From Bordetella parapertussis (GTDB taxonomy: Bacteria > Pseudomonadota > Gammaproteobacteria > Burkholderiales > SG8-41): a stretch of DNA of 28,912 nucleotides. The stretch is from contig CAMBSS010000037.1 in assembly GCA_945870465.1 (NCBI GenBank), positions 1 to 28,912 on the forward strand, in the 5' to 3' direction. Each line of letters starts with the position of its first letter. Position 1 is the first letter of the stretch. Shown piece by piece: positions 23,286 through 28,912 of the stretch. Below the pieces are notes generated by a model. The model saw nothing but the letters and a program-made list of their open reading frames with translations, did no database searches and was not told where the DNA came from. Made by a program: the position numbers and the translations under genes.

Positions 23286-24383
23286 TCACGCTTTTATCGC
23301 CTTGTTTACCCGCGGCATGACCTCGTTCGCCATCAACTCCATCGAGCGTTTGGCGAGTCCCGCGTCCACCCAGTCCATGCCGGCATAAACGATTTCACCG
23401 AAGTCGCCGATTTCTTCGCGCAGTTTCAGTATCTGATCGACCACATTGTTGACGGTGCCGCATAGCACCAGGCGGCCCACCATGTAGTCGTCGGTCAGTT
23501 CGCTGTCGTCCTGCGTCTCGCTGGTCTTGAAAATGATGTGGCGTTTGGAGATCATCATTTTCCTCAGCAGCATGTTCCAGTAATAACGGTACGGGCTGTT
23601 GGGGTCGGTGCGGCCGTAGCGCTGCGCGGTCTGTTCGTCGTCGGCGACGAAGATGGTGCGCGCCACTCGCCAGTCGGCAACATCCGCCACCAGCCCCGCG
23701 CGTTTTTTGCCCTCTACGTAGTTCGTCCAGTGGCTCGGCAGCCAGTGTGAAAGCAGGAAGTTGGCAGAGAGCGGATGGAAGTCGCGTTCGCCCATCGCGA
23801 TCACGCCCTTGGAAAAAGGCGCCACCACGGTGCCGACGATTTCCGGCCGCGGCTTCTGGAAAGGTTTGTACATCACGCCGCGCTGGATTTCGGCCACGCT
23901 CGTCTTCTCGGTCGTGACCTTGAAGCGGTTGCCCGGCAAATCGATGTTGTAAGGCGGGTCGCGCTCCCAGATGGCGAGGATGACGTCGATGGCTTCGGCG
24001 AATATTTTATTGCGGTCTTCCTGCAACAGGCCGAGGGCCTCGGCGTCCGAAGAAAGAGCGCCGGGGCTGATGCCAAAAATGAAGCGGCCTTTCGCGAGGT
24101 GGTCGAACATCGCGGCGTGGGATGCGACGAGCGTCGGGTGCGTGTGCGACAGATTGGAGGTGCCGGTCGCAAGCTTGATGGTCTTCGTCGCGTGGATCAG
24201 CGACGCCAGAAAAATAAAACTGTTGGTGACGTTCTCGGATTTCTCGGTCAGGTGCTCGCCGACGAATGCGTCGTAAAACCCGAGCCGGTCCGCGAGAATG
24301 ATCGCTTCGCGGTCTTCCTCCAGCGTTTCCGCGGGTGCGCGATGCGCCGGATGCATGGGCATCGTGAAGTAACCAAGTCGCAT
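23286..24383 (-). CDS. LLM-class flavin-dependent monooxygenase
   Basis: Luciferase-like TIM-barrel flavoprotein, 365 residues. N-terminus MRLGYFTMPMHPAHRAPAET and blocks FVGEHL, KLATGTSNLSHTHPTLVASH, MFDHLAKGRFIFGISPG are typical of the bacterial-luciferase superfamily that uses FMNH2 from a separate reductase. None is encoded nearby. The substrate is unknown. The ATG at 24383 is preferred (AAGGA 9-10 nt upstream); an in-frame TTG at 24392 would add three residues. Divergent from the HMG-CoA-lyase-like operon, with a perfect palindrome in the spacer. Confidence 0.9.
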   Translation of the reverse strand: MRLGYFTMPMHPAHRAPAETLEEDREAIILADRLGFYDAFVGEHLTEKSENVTNSFIFLASLIHATKTIKLATGTSNLSHTHPTLVASHAAMFDHLAKGRFIFGISPGALSSDAEALGLLQEDRNKIFAEAIDVILAIWERDPPYNIDLPGNRFKVTTEKTSVAEIQRGVMYKPFQKPRPEIVGTVVAPFSKGVIAMGERDFHPLSANFLLSHWLPSHWTNYVEGKKRAGLVADVADWRVARTIFVADDEQTAQRYGRTDPNSPYRYYWNMLLRKMMISKRHIIFKTSETQDDSELTDDYMVGRLVLCGTVNNVVDQILKLREEIGDFGEIVYAGMDWVDAGLAKRSMELMANEVMPRVNKAIKA

Positions 24384-24515
24384 GAAGTGCAATCCTTTTT
24401 TCCGGCGGGGCCGCGGCTGGAACCCTGATAATAATATGAAATACCCGATGCGGCGCGCCTTGCTAGACCGCGGATAAACGCGTAACTTTTTTACGCAATG
24501 CCACGCGCTTGTACG

Positions 24516-24539
24516 GTTTCAAATAAGGAAGTTTGAAAC
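24516..24539. promoter_or_regulatory. Perfect 8-bp inverted repeat in divergent promoter region
   Basis: GTTTCAAA (24516-24523) and TTTGAAAC (24532-24539) flank 8 nt. The element lies in the 239-bp divergent region, about 133 bp from the LLM start and 84 bp from the lyase start. Size and symmetry fit a dimeric repressor or activator site serving both directions. A weaker GCGTAA/TTACGC repeat lies at 24480-24496. Confidence 0.5.
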
Positions 24540-24622
24540 TGCTAATATACGAAGCTAACCCCGCTGCACGCAGCGAGCCCCCCACAAGTATTTCCATTGA
24601 TCGATCAGACAGAGGTGAAATA

Positions 24623-25780
24623 ATGAGCGGCTATCCGAAAATCATCCACACCGAAGAAGGCATGCGCGACGGGCTGCAGATCGAAAGCCCGGACATTCCG
24701 CTCGCGGCTAAAGTCCGCCTGCTCAATGCGCTGTCGGAAACAGGCCTCAAGGAAATCGCGGTCGGCTCTTTTGTCAGCCCGAAGTGGACGCCGCAAATGG
24801 CGTGCATGGACGATCTCGTCCGCGCGTTTACGCCGAAACCGGGCGTGCGCTACACCTACACTGCGCTGAACGACAAAGGCCAGGATCGCGCTGCGGAATA
24901 CACGCCGCCACTGTCGCCCAAAGCGCACGAATACTCGACGCGGGTGGACATGTGCGACGTGTTCGCGCAGCGCAATACGAACCGCACGCAGGCCCAGCAG
25001 ATCGAGTCGTGGCCGAAGATGATCGAGAAGGCCAAGTCTAAGGGCGCCAAAGACGGCGGCCTCAATGTCAGCAACTGCTTCGGCTCCAACTGGACGGGCG
25101 AAGTGCCGACCGAAAAGCTGATGGCGATGTTCGACCGCATGATCAAGGCGTGGAACGACGCCGGCCTGCCGGTCACGCGCGTCGGGTTTTCGGATGCGAC
25201 GGGCTGGAACATGCCGCACCAGGTCGAGCGCACGCTCGTGGAAGTCAAGAAACGTTTCCCGTCCATCACCGATTTCAACCTGCATTTTCATAATGCAAGG
25301 GGCACCGCGCTCGCATCCATCTATGCGGCGTTGCGCGTGCTCGACAGCAACGACACCATGCGCCTGCAGACGTCGATCGGCGGCATGGCCGGCTGCCCGT
25401 ATTGCGGGATGGGACAGGCCGCGATGATGATAGCCACTGAAGACCTGATGCACATGCTGCAGGAGATGGGCATACACACCGGGGTCGATCTCTACAAGCT
25501 GATCGAAGTCGTGTGGCTGGCCGAGGAAGTCGTCGGTCACCAGCTCTACGGTTTCGTGTCCAAGGCGGGTCCGCGTCCGCATTTCGACAAGCTCTACGCG
25601 ATGGACATGCCGCGCATCGAAACGCTTGCGCAGGCGAAGCATTTCATCCTCGGACCGAAAGCGTACGCCGGCGCAGCGTCGCCGTGGGTCAAGCCGATCA
25701 CGAGCTGGCAGCGTCCCGAGTACAAGCCGGACGAAAGCGCGACTGCCGCGCCCGTTTCGCCCGTGCGCGCGGTCAAGTAA
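24623..25780 (+). CDS. HMG-CoA lyase-like DRE-TIM enzyme
   Basis: DRE-TIM metallolyase, 385 residues. The N-terminal EEGMRDGLQIE (Arg15-Asp16) corresponds to the GPRDGLQ motif; VGSFVSPKWTPQMA is characteristic of HMG-CoA lyases. HFHN (221-224) supplies metal-binding histidines and GCPYC with Cys258 is the flexible-loop cysteine. The reaction is probably cleavage of a 3-hydroxy-3-methylacyl-CoA to an acyl-CoA or acetoacetate. The chain is longer than the ~300 residues of typical HMG-CoA lyase, with an insertion and a Pro/Ala-rich C-terminal tail, so a variant substrate is likely. ATG 24623 has AGAGGTGA upstream. Upstream open frame to 24533 is not used. The CoA-transferase starts 2 nt after its stop. 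Confidence 0.88.
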   Translation: MSGYPKIIHTEEGMRDGLQIESPDIPLAAKVRLLNALSETGLKEIAVGSFVSPKWTPQMACMDDLVRAFTPKPGVRYTYTALNDKGQDRAAEYTPPLSPKAHEYSTRVDMCDVFAQRNTNRTQAQQIESWPKMIEKAKSKGAKDGGLNVSNCFGSNWTGEVPTEKLMAMFDRMIKAWNDAGLPVTRVGFSDATGWNMPHQVERTLVEVKKRFPSITDFNLHFHNARGTALASIYAALRVLDSNDTMRLQTSIGGMAGCPYCGMGQAAMMIATEDLMHMLQEMGIHTGVDLYKLIEVVWLAEEVVGHQLYGFVSKAGPRPHFDKLYAMDMPRIETLAQAKHFILGPKAYAGAASPWVKPITSWQRPEYKPDESATAAPVSPVRAVK

Positions 25781-25782
25781 GC

Positions 25783-27039
25783 ATGGCTGCAGCGGGTGCA
25801 GCAGCGCGGCAGAAGCTGCCGCTCGAAGGCGTGCGCGTCCTCGAACTGAGCCACATCGTCGCCGGCCCCTCCGGTGGCGCGATGCTCGGCGATCTCGGTG
25901 CCGACGTCATCAAGATCGAGCACCCGGCCAGCGGCGATACCGCGCGCAGCCAGTCGAACGGCGGGCAGACTTTTTACTCGTTCAACCGCAACAAGCAATT
26001 CCTCGCGCTCGACCTGCGCAAGGCGGGTGGCAAAAAAGTTTTCGAGAAGCTGGTGGCGCAAGCCGACGTGGTGCTCGACAACTTCGCGCCCGGCGCGCTG
26101 AAACGGCTCGGCCTCGATTACGAGTGGGGGTGCAAGGTCAATCCGCGCGTCATTTACTGTTCGATTAAGGGCTTTCTGCCGGGCCCCTACAGCGACCGGC
26201 CGTTTCTCGACGAGCTCGCGCAGATGGGCGGCGGGCTGGCCTATCTCACCGGGTTCAAAGACCAGCCGATGCGCGCGGGCGCCTCGATCACCGATATCGG
26301 CGCCGCGACGTACGGTGTGATCGGGATTCTCGCCGCGCTGTACCGGCGCGAGAGCACCGGAGAGGGCGACAACATCGAAGCGGGCCTCTACGAGACGATC
26401 GTGTTCTGGATCAGTCAGTACGTGCTCGGCGCTCAGTTGACTGGCGTGAATGCGCCGCCGCGCGGCTCGCGCTCGAGCGGCATGGGCGCCAACATGGGCT
26501 GGGGCGTGTACCGGCTGTTTCCGACGAAGCAAGGCCGTGAGATTTTCATCGCAGTGACGGGCAACCGCCACTGGACAGGTTTGTGCGACGCGCTGGGCTT
26601 TGCCGACTGGCGCGATTCGACCGAGTTCAACAGCAACAAGAAGCGCGGAGTCCACAAGCCGCGTATTAACGAGCGCGTGGCCGCAGCGGTCGTGCAGCTC
26701 GACTACGACGACATCGCGGAGCGCCTGTACAAGGCTCTGGTGCCGTTCTCGCCCGTCAATACGCCGCTCGATATCGTCAACGAAAAGCACATGAACGAAG
26801 GCGGGCACTGGCTGCATCTCAAAGTCGGCGACAAGCCTTTTAAGCTGCCGAAGCTGCCGATCACCATGGGGCGCACCGCGGAATTCTCGGTGCGCGAGCA
26901 ACCCGGCGGCCTCGGTGCGCATACGGATAGCATCCTTGCAACGCTGGGTTACTCGGCCAAGGACATTGAAGCGTTGAAGGCCGAGAAAATCGTGCTGCGC
27001 TCGGACCGCATGCTGAACACCGATCCGAGCGACGCTTAG
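25783..27039 (+). CDS. CaiB/BaiF family (class III) CoA-transferase
   Basis: Class III CoA-transferase, 418 residues. Family blocks: LEGVRVLELSHIVAGPSGGA, MLGDLGADVIKIEHPASGD, KAGGKKVFEKLVAQADVVLD then NFAPG, VIYCSIKGF and a catalytic Asp in FLDELAQMGG (Asp143). It would move CoA from succinyl-CoA or another donor to a carboxylic acid. Coupled with the lyase 2 nt upstream, the pair can activate a hydroxy-acid and cleave the resulting CoA ester, as in HMG/itaconate-type pathways. ATG 25783 follows the TAA directly; the translated stop-start arrangement suggests coupling. It is the last metabolic gene before the integron remnant. Confidence 0.92.
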   Translation: MAAAGAAARQKLPLEGVRVLELSHIVAGPSGGAMLGDLGADVIKIEHPASGDTARSQSNGGQTFYSFNRNKQFLALDLRKAGGKKVFEKLVAQADVVLDNFAPGALKRLGLDYEWGCKVNPRVIYCSIKGFLPGPYSDRPFLDELAQMGGGLAYLTGFKDQPMRAGASITDIGAATYGVIGILAALYRRESTGEGDNIEAGLYETIVFWISQYVLGAQLTGVNAPPRGSRSSGMGANMGWGVYRLFPTKQGREIFIAVTGNRHWTGLCDALGFADWRDSTEFNSNKKRGVHKPRINERVAAAVVQLDYDDIAERLYKALVPFSPVNTPLDIVNEKHMNEGGHWLHLKVGDKPFKLPKLPITMGRTAEFSVREQPGGLGAHTDSILATLGYSAKDIEALKAEKIVLRSDRMLNTDPSDA

Positions 27040-27053
27040 TAGTAGGAGTCATC

Positions 27054-27402
27054 TCAAAAATCCGTTCGCCCTGATGTATAGAAGGGCGAGCGGATTGTGT
27101 CAGAGTGATACACGGCATGCGGTTCGTCCGCGGGAAGTTCCGGCAGCGAATCCACCGGACTAAGCACGCCACCGCCGCCGACTTTTAACACATGGGTGTA
27201 AATCATCGTTGTCGATACATCGGCGTGTCCGGCCGCCTAATTCCGCCGGGTGGTGCCGGCCGTGAAAACGTATATAAAACCGCACCCAGTAGACGTAGGT
27301 CTTTTCCGTCCTTACACTGTAATGAAGGTAGCGGATGCGTTCACGCAACTGATCGAGGACTTTTACCGCGGTTACAGAACGCCGCGCGGGTCCACACATC
27401 AT
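27054..27402 (-). pseudogene. intI: Integron integrase remnant, ends only
   Basis: The minus strand from about 27375 reads [20 protein letters not shown] then [20 protein letters not shown], the N-terminal SAM-like domain of integron integrases. Near 27230 it jumps frame to [20 protein letters not shown] and SPVDSL, the C-terminus of the same family with the catalytic His and Tyr. About 200 residues, including the R and K catalytic residues and the IntI-specific insert, are missing. The possible ATG at 27402 lies in sequence shared with the truncated BrnT gene on the other strand, so the true 5' end is also lost. Non-functional; a functional integrase would be needed in trans. Confidence 0.88.
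27058..27097. repeat. REP-like hairpin (TCCGTTCGCCCT...AGGGCGAGCGGA)
   Basis: Arms AATCCGTTCGCCC and GGGCGAGCGGATT pair apart from one T:G wobble position. This resembles the dispersed repeat built on TTCGCCCTGA...GAAGGGCG known from many proteobacteria. Read on the minus strand it is followed by a T-run (GGATTTTTG), so it could also terminate transcription of the integrase remnant. Confidence 0.65.
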
Positions 27403-27472
27403 CTCCTTCCGCAAGGCGGAAAAACATGAAGCGCGCTACTACTTTAAAGTTGCCAAAGACTACTTCAAATAA
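27392..27472 (+). pseudogene. brnT: BrnT toxin, C-terminal fragment
   Basis: Read in this frame the strand encodes [19 protein letters not shown] then AKDYFK and a TAA stop. [12 protein letters not shown] is the conserved C-terminal block of BrnT toxins (RNase-fold partner of BrnA). It overlaps the brnA start by 47 nt, the usual brnT-brnA overlap arrangement. The N-terminal ~60 residues are absent; sequence to the left is the antisense of the integrase remnant. The toxin must be inactive. Confidence 0.7.
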
Positions 27473-27719
27473 ACGCACCGACCCGGACAACCCGCCGTGG
27501 TCCGAGGAAATGCTGGGCGCTCCCGTTCTAAGGCGCGGCCGCAGCCCTCAAAAGACGCCGACGAAGGTGCTCACGACCGTTCGCCTCGACGCCGACGTGA
27601 TGGCCTTTTTCAAGTCACAGGGCCGCGGTTATCAAACTCGCATCAATGAGGAATTACGCAAGGTTGTGGCGAAAGGTATAACCCCCGGTTCAAGACGGGC
27701 GCAAAAGCGCGCCGCTTAA
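27426..27719 (+). CDS. brnA: BrnA-family antitoxin
   Basis: Ribbon-helix-helix antitoxin, 97 residues. N-terminal [20 protein letters not shown] is the toxin-binding part and [20 protein letters not shown] then YQTRIN the DNA-binding RHH domain, as in BrnA. It normally neutralises BrnT and represses its own operon. Its partner survives only as a tail, so it is an orphan antitoxin. ATG 27426 is used; a longer open frame back to 27192 is antisense integrase sequence. The stop codon TAA (27717-27719) lies inside the predicted attC site, which is typical of integron cassettes. Confidence 0.85.
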   Translation: MKRATTLKLPKTTSNKRTDPDNPPWSEEMLGAPVLRRGRSPQKTPTKVLTTVRLDADVMAFFKSQGRGYQTRINEELRKVVAKGITPGSRRAQKRAA

Positions 27720-27734
27720 CCGGACACGTTGGGC
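27676..27734 (+). other. attC-like recombination site 1
   Basis: GTATAAC (27676-27682) and GTTGGGC (27728-27734) are the R''/R'-like boxes with the diagnostic AAC and GTT triplets. Inside, CGGTTCAAG (27686-27694) pairs with CTTAACCG (27715-27722) leaving one extrahelical C, the feature that directs strand choice in attC. A GCGC-aaaa-GCGC hairpin closes the top. Length 59 bp fits the shortest known attC sites. Confidence 0.75.
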
Positions 27735-27757
27735 GCCCCAGGATGCAGAATGCTGCC

Positions 27758-27786
27758 TTGACAATGTGTAGCCACGAGGCTACATC
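27758..27786 (+). promoter_or_regulatory. Sigma70-like promoter with palindromic operator for the HigB-like operon
   Basis: -35 TTGACA (27758-27763), 17-bp spacer, -10 TACATC (27781-27786). Within it TGTAGCC-N4-GGCTACA (27767-27784) is a perfect 7-bp inverted repeat, a probable antitoxin operator. Predicted +1 is near 27793. Confidence 0.65.
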
Positions 27787-27792
27787 TGCTCA

Positions 27793-28089
27793 ACGCTTGA
27801 AATTCGCAAGACCGACATCTTCGTTCAATGGCTCGACGACCTGCGTGACTTTCAAGGACGAGCGCGCGTCCAAGCCAGGATCCAACGGCTGGCGGCGGGA
27901 AACCCAGGTGATGTCGAACCGGTCGGTGAAGGTGTTTCCGAGTTGCGAATTCACTACGGCCCCGGTTACCGGGTGTATTTCAAGAAGCGGGGGCGAGAGT
28001 TGATCATCCTCCTTGCCGGTGGTGATAAAAGCACCCAGGTCAAAGACATCAAGGCCGCCTTGCGCCTCGCACGTAATCTCCAGGAGTAG
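27793..28089 (+). pseudogene. RelE/HigB-type toxin with ACG in place of start codon
   Basis: The frame encodes LEIRKTDIFVQWLDDLRDFQ, GRARVQARIQRLAAGNPGD, VEPVGEGVSELRIHYGPGYR, VYFKKRGRELIILLAGGDKS and the usual C-terminus KDIKAALRLARNLQE. This is the full 98-residue 'addiction module killer protein' of the HigB/RelE mRNA-interferase type. The position where family members have Met reads ACG (27793-27795). No ATG, GTG or TTG lies between it and the in-frame TAG at 27769-27771. A single ATG-to-ACG change would explain this. It may be silent, or ACG may be used at low efficiency. Listed as a pseudogene for that reason only; the rest is intact. Confidence 0.75.
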
Positions 28090-28091
28090 AC

Positions 28092-28394
28092 ATGATGAGC
28101 AAGACCGTTACCACCCGCTACGATGTCGCCGAACACCTCAGAACTCCAGAGGAAATGGCTGCGTATCTCCAAGCCTGCCTTGAAGAAGCTGACGGAGACG
28201 CCGCATTCATTGCGAAAGCAATTGGCGATATCGCTCGCGCTAAGGGCATGTCCCAGGTTGCGCGAGATGCCGGGCTTTCACGCGAAAGCCTTTACAAGGC
28301 GCTTTCCGGTGAGCGAAGCCCTGACTTTGACACCATTCTCAAAGTAATCGGCGCGCTGGGGTTAAAGCTGAATGCCGAAGCCAGTCACAGTTGA
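28092..28394 (+). CDS. Addiction-module antidote protein (HigA-like, HTH)
   Basis: 100-residue antitoxin pairing with the HigB/RelE toxin directly upstream. The start is MMSKTVTTRYDVAEHLRTPE; the helix-turn-helix is SQVARDAGLSRESLYKALSG (about residues 54-73), followed by PDFDTILKVIGALGLKL, the standard family ending. It binds and blocks the toxin and represses the operon. The start is 2 nt after the toxin TAG, preceded by CCAGGAG, a good ribosome site, so it can be translated even if the toxin is not. A tandem ATG (28092, 28095) leaves the exact start open. Confidence 0.9.
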   Translation: MMSKTVTTRYDVAEHLRTPEEMAAYLQACLEEADGDAAFIAKAIGDIARAKGMSQVARDAGLSRESLYKALSGERSPDFDTILKVIGALGLKLNAEASHS

Positions 28395-28401
28395 CCATGA
28401 T

Positions 28402-28467
28402 GCCCAACCAAATGTTGCTGCGGACGTGCCGCCAGCGGCACAGTGCAACTTCAACCATCGTTATGGC
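28402..28467 (+). other. attC-like recombination site 2
   Basis: GCCCAAC (28402-28408, perfect RYYYAAC) and GTTATGGC (28460-28467) bound a 66-bp element. GTGCCGC-ca-GCGGCAC (28426-28441) is a perfect 7-bp hairpin, extended by GTTGC/GCAAC pairing across an internal loop. It begins 7 nt after the antidote stop codon and precedes the next promoter, as expected for a cassette boundary. Confidence 0.65.
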
Positions 28468-28522
28468 CCGCCGCAGAACAACACGGTCGACCCCATATAC
28501 CTGTCCATGATCGTTGGAGTGA

Positions 28523-28560
28523 TTGACAACAAGCTCGGATGTTGGCATTATCTCCAACAT
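28523..28560 (+). promoter_or_regulatory. Sigma70-like promoter with palindromic operator for TumE/TumA
   Basis: -35 TTGACA (28523-28528), 17-bp spacer, -10 CATTAT (28546-28551). ATGTTGG (28539-28545) and CCAACAT (28554-28560) form a perfect 7-bp inverted repeat with 8-bp spacing, overlapping the -10 and the toxin ATG. Predicted +1 is about 28558-28559. Confidence 0.65.
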
Positions 28561-28855
28561 GAAGGCTATTCAGCTTGTCCGCACCCGAATCACCTACACT
28601 GAAGCTGCGTTTGCCGAGTTGGTGCTGTGGCAAGTCCCGAAACCCGTAGCCGGTTCTGCTCACGGTTACAAGTACAGGCTGGCGTATGTGGTGCATGAGG
28701 TGTGCGTCCTTCGCTACGACAACGAGGATGGCAAAGGTGACCACCGACACTTCGGCGGCAAAGAAAGCCGCTACAACTTCACCACACCGGATCAATTGAT
28801 CGCCGATTTTCAACGAGACATAGCGAGGTGGAACAATGAAAATCGTAACGCTTGA
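28559..28855 (+). CDS. tumE: TumE-family toxin
   Basis: 98-residue toxin-component protein of the TumE (DUF6516-type) family. The chain MKAIQLVRTRITYTEAAFAE then LVLWQVPKPVAGSAHGYKYR and DNEDGKGDHRHFGGKESRYN follows the family closely; the GKGDHRH cluster is its most conserved part and a likely active site. The mechanism of the toxin is not something I can infer. ATG 28559 has no Shine-Dalgarno sequence; a TTG at 28523 would be the -35 box itself and is rejected. The antitoxin gene overlaps its last 20 nt. Confidence 0.85.
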   Translation: MKAIQLVRTRITYTEAAFAELVLWQVPKPVAGSAHGYKYRLAYVVHEVCVLRYDNEDGKGDHRHFGGKESRYNFTTPDQLIADFQRDIARWNNENRNA

Positions 28856-28912
28856 TGTACGCACGCCTGCTGATTCAATGGTGGATTTCGTGCAAGCATG
28901 GAAGACGGGGAA
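28836..28912 (+). CDS. tumA: TumA-family antitoxin, N-terminal part only
   Basis: The frame opens MKIVTLDVRTPADSMVDFVQ and continues AWKTG to the window edge. This matches the N-terminus of the antitoxins that follow TumE toxins. It overlaps the toxin's 3' end by 20 nt and has GAGGTGGA 4-10 nt upstream. The HTH domain expected downstream is outside the window. Confidence 0.7.
   Translation, partial: MKIVTLDVRTPADSMVDFVQAWKTG

Noticed and set aside
25594..26922. 442-codon open frame on the minus strand
   Set aside because: Antisense to the CoA-transferase; composition is His/Arg/Ala-rich and no motif is visible.
27192..27425. Upstream extension of the BrnA reading frame
   Set aside because: This part is the antisense of the integrase remnant; BrnA homology starts at the ATG at 27426.
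27728..27734. A 21-bp attC formed by GCTTAAC (27714-27720) and GTTGGGC
   Set aside because: Too short for an attC; GCTTAAC is better explained as part of the inner L' box of the 59-bp site 27676-27734.
28523..28558. TTG at 28523 as start of the TumE-like toxin
   Set aside because: It coincides with a TTGACA -35 box and adds residues unlike the family; ATG 28559 matches the usual N-terminus.

Overview
This window looks like chromosomal DNA of a high-GC betaproteobacterium, probably of the Burkholderiales type. The main grounds are the dense set of Bug/TctC-type periplasmic solute-binding proteins (five intact copies and one decayed tail in 29 kb), the betaproteobacterial style of the catabolic genes (CaiB/BaiF CoA-transferase, HMG-CoA-lyase-like enzyme, MaoC hydratase, LLM flavin monooxygenase, DHPH-like FAD monooxygenase), and a chromosomal-integron remnant at the right edge. 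No rRNA, tRNA, CRISPR array or phage module is visible. All assignments come from reading the sequence; no database search was run.

Layout. 1-3300: a small secreted DUF4124-like protein, an unrecognised minus-strand gene, a CinA C-terminal-type amidase overlapping a Bug protein, and a rhomboid protease. 3320-5083: an oxaloacetate-decarboxylase-type PEP mutase/ICL protein (minus) divergent from a secreted protein of unknown role. 5084-5812: an intergenic patch with two repeat families, a tiny membrane protein and the tail of a dead Bug gene. 5813-7988: a minus-strand pair, a conserved protein of unknown function followed by a TRAP DctP-type binding protein without signal peptide. 8030-9271: FAD monooxygenase. 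9431-17424: Bug genes on the minus strand, with an interposed plus-strand block of saccharopine-dehydrogenase-like, MaoC, amidase, a broken MetE-like gene, a methyltransferase and an outer-membrane barrel. 17556-20184: cupin, NTF2-like protein and ABC exporter. 20218-21836: another Bug gene divergent from a broken extradiol dioxygenase. 21977-27039: amidohydrolase plus hotdog thioesterase, then an LLM monooxygenase divergent from a two-gene operon of HMG-CoA-lyase-like enzyme and CoA-transferase. These fit uptake and beta-oxidation-like breakdown of small carboxylic or aromatic acids, but no full pathway can be named.

27054 to the end is the most unusual part: a wrecked integron. The integrase keeps only its N-terminal and C-terminal ends on the minus strand. 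Facing away from it lies a row of toxin-antitoxin cassettes: a truncated BrnT tail with intact BrnA, a HigB/RelE-like toxin whose expected start codon reads ACG with an intact antidote gene, and a TumE/TumA pair cut by the window end. I can fold two attC-like sites, at 27676-27734 and 28402-28467. The second and third modules each have a sigma70-like promoter with a perfect 7-bp inverted-repeat operator, placed so that the predicted +1 falls on the toxin's first codon.

A recurring theme is gene decay by internal deletion. The MetE-like gene, the dioxygenase and the integrase all keep recognisable ends and lack the catalytic middle.
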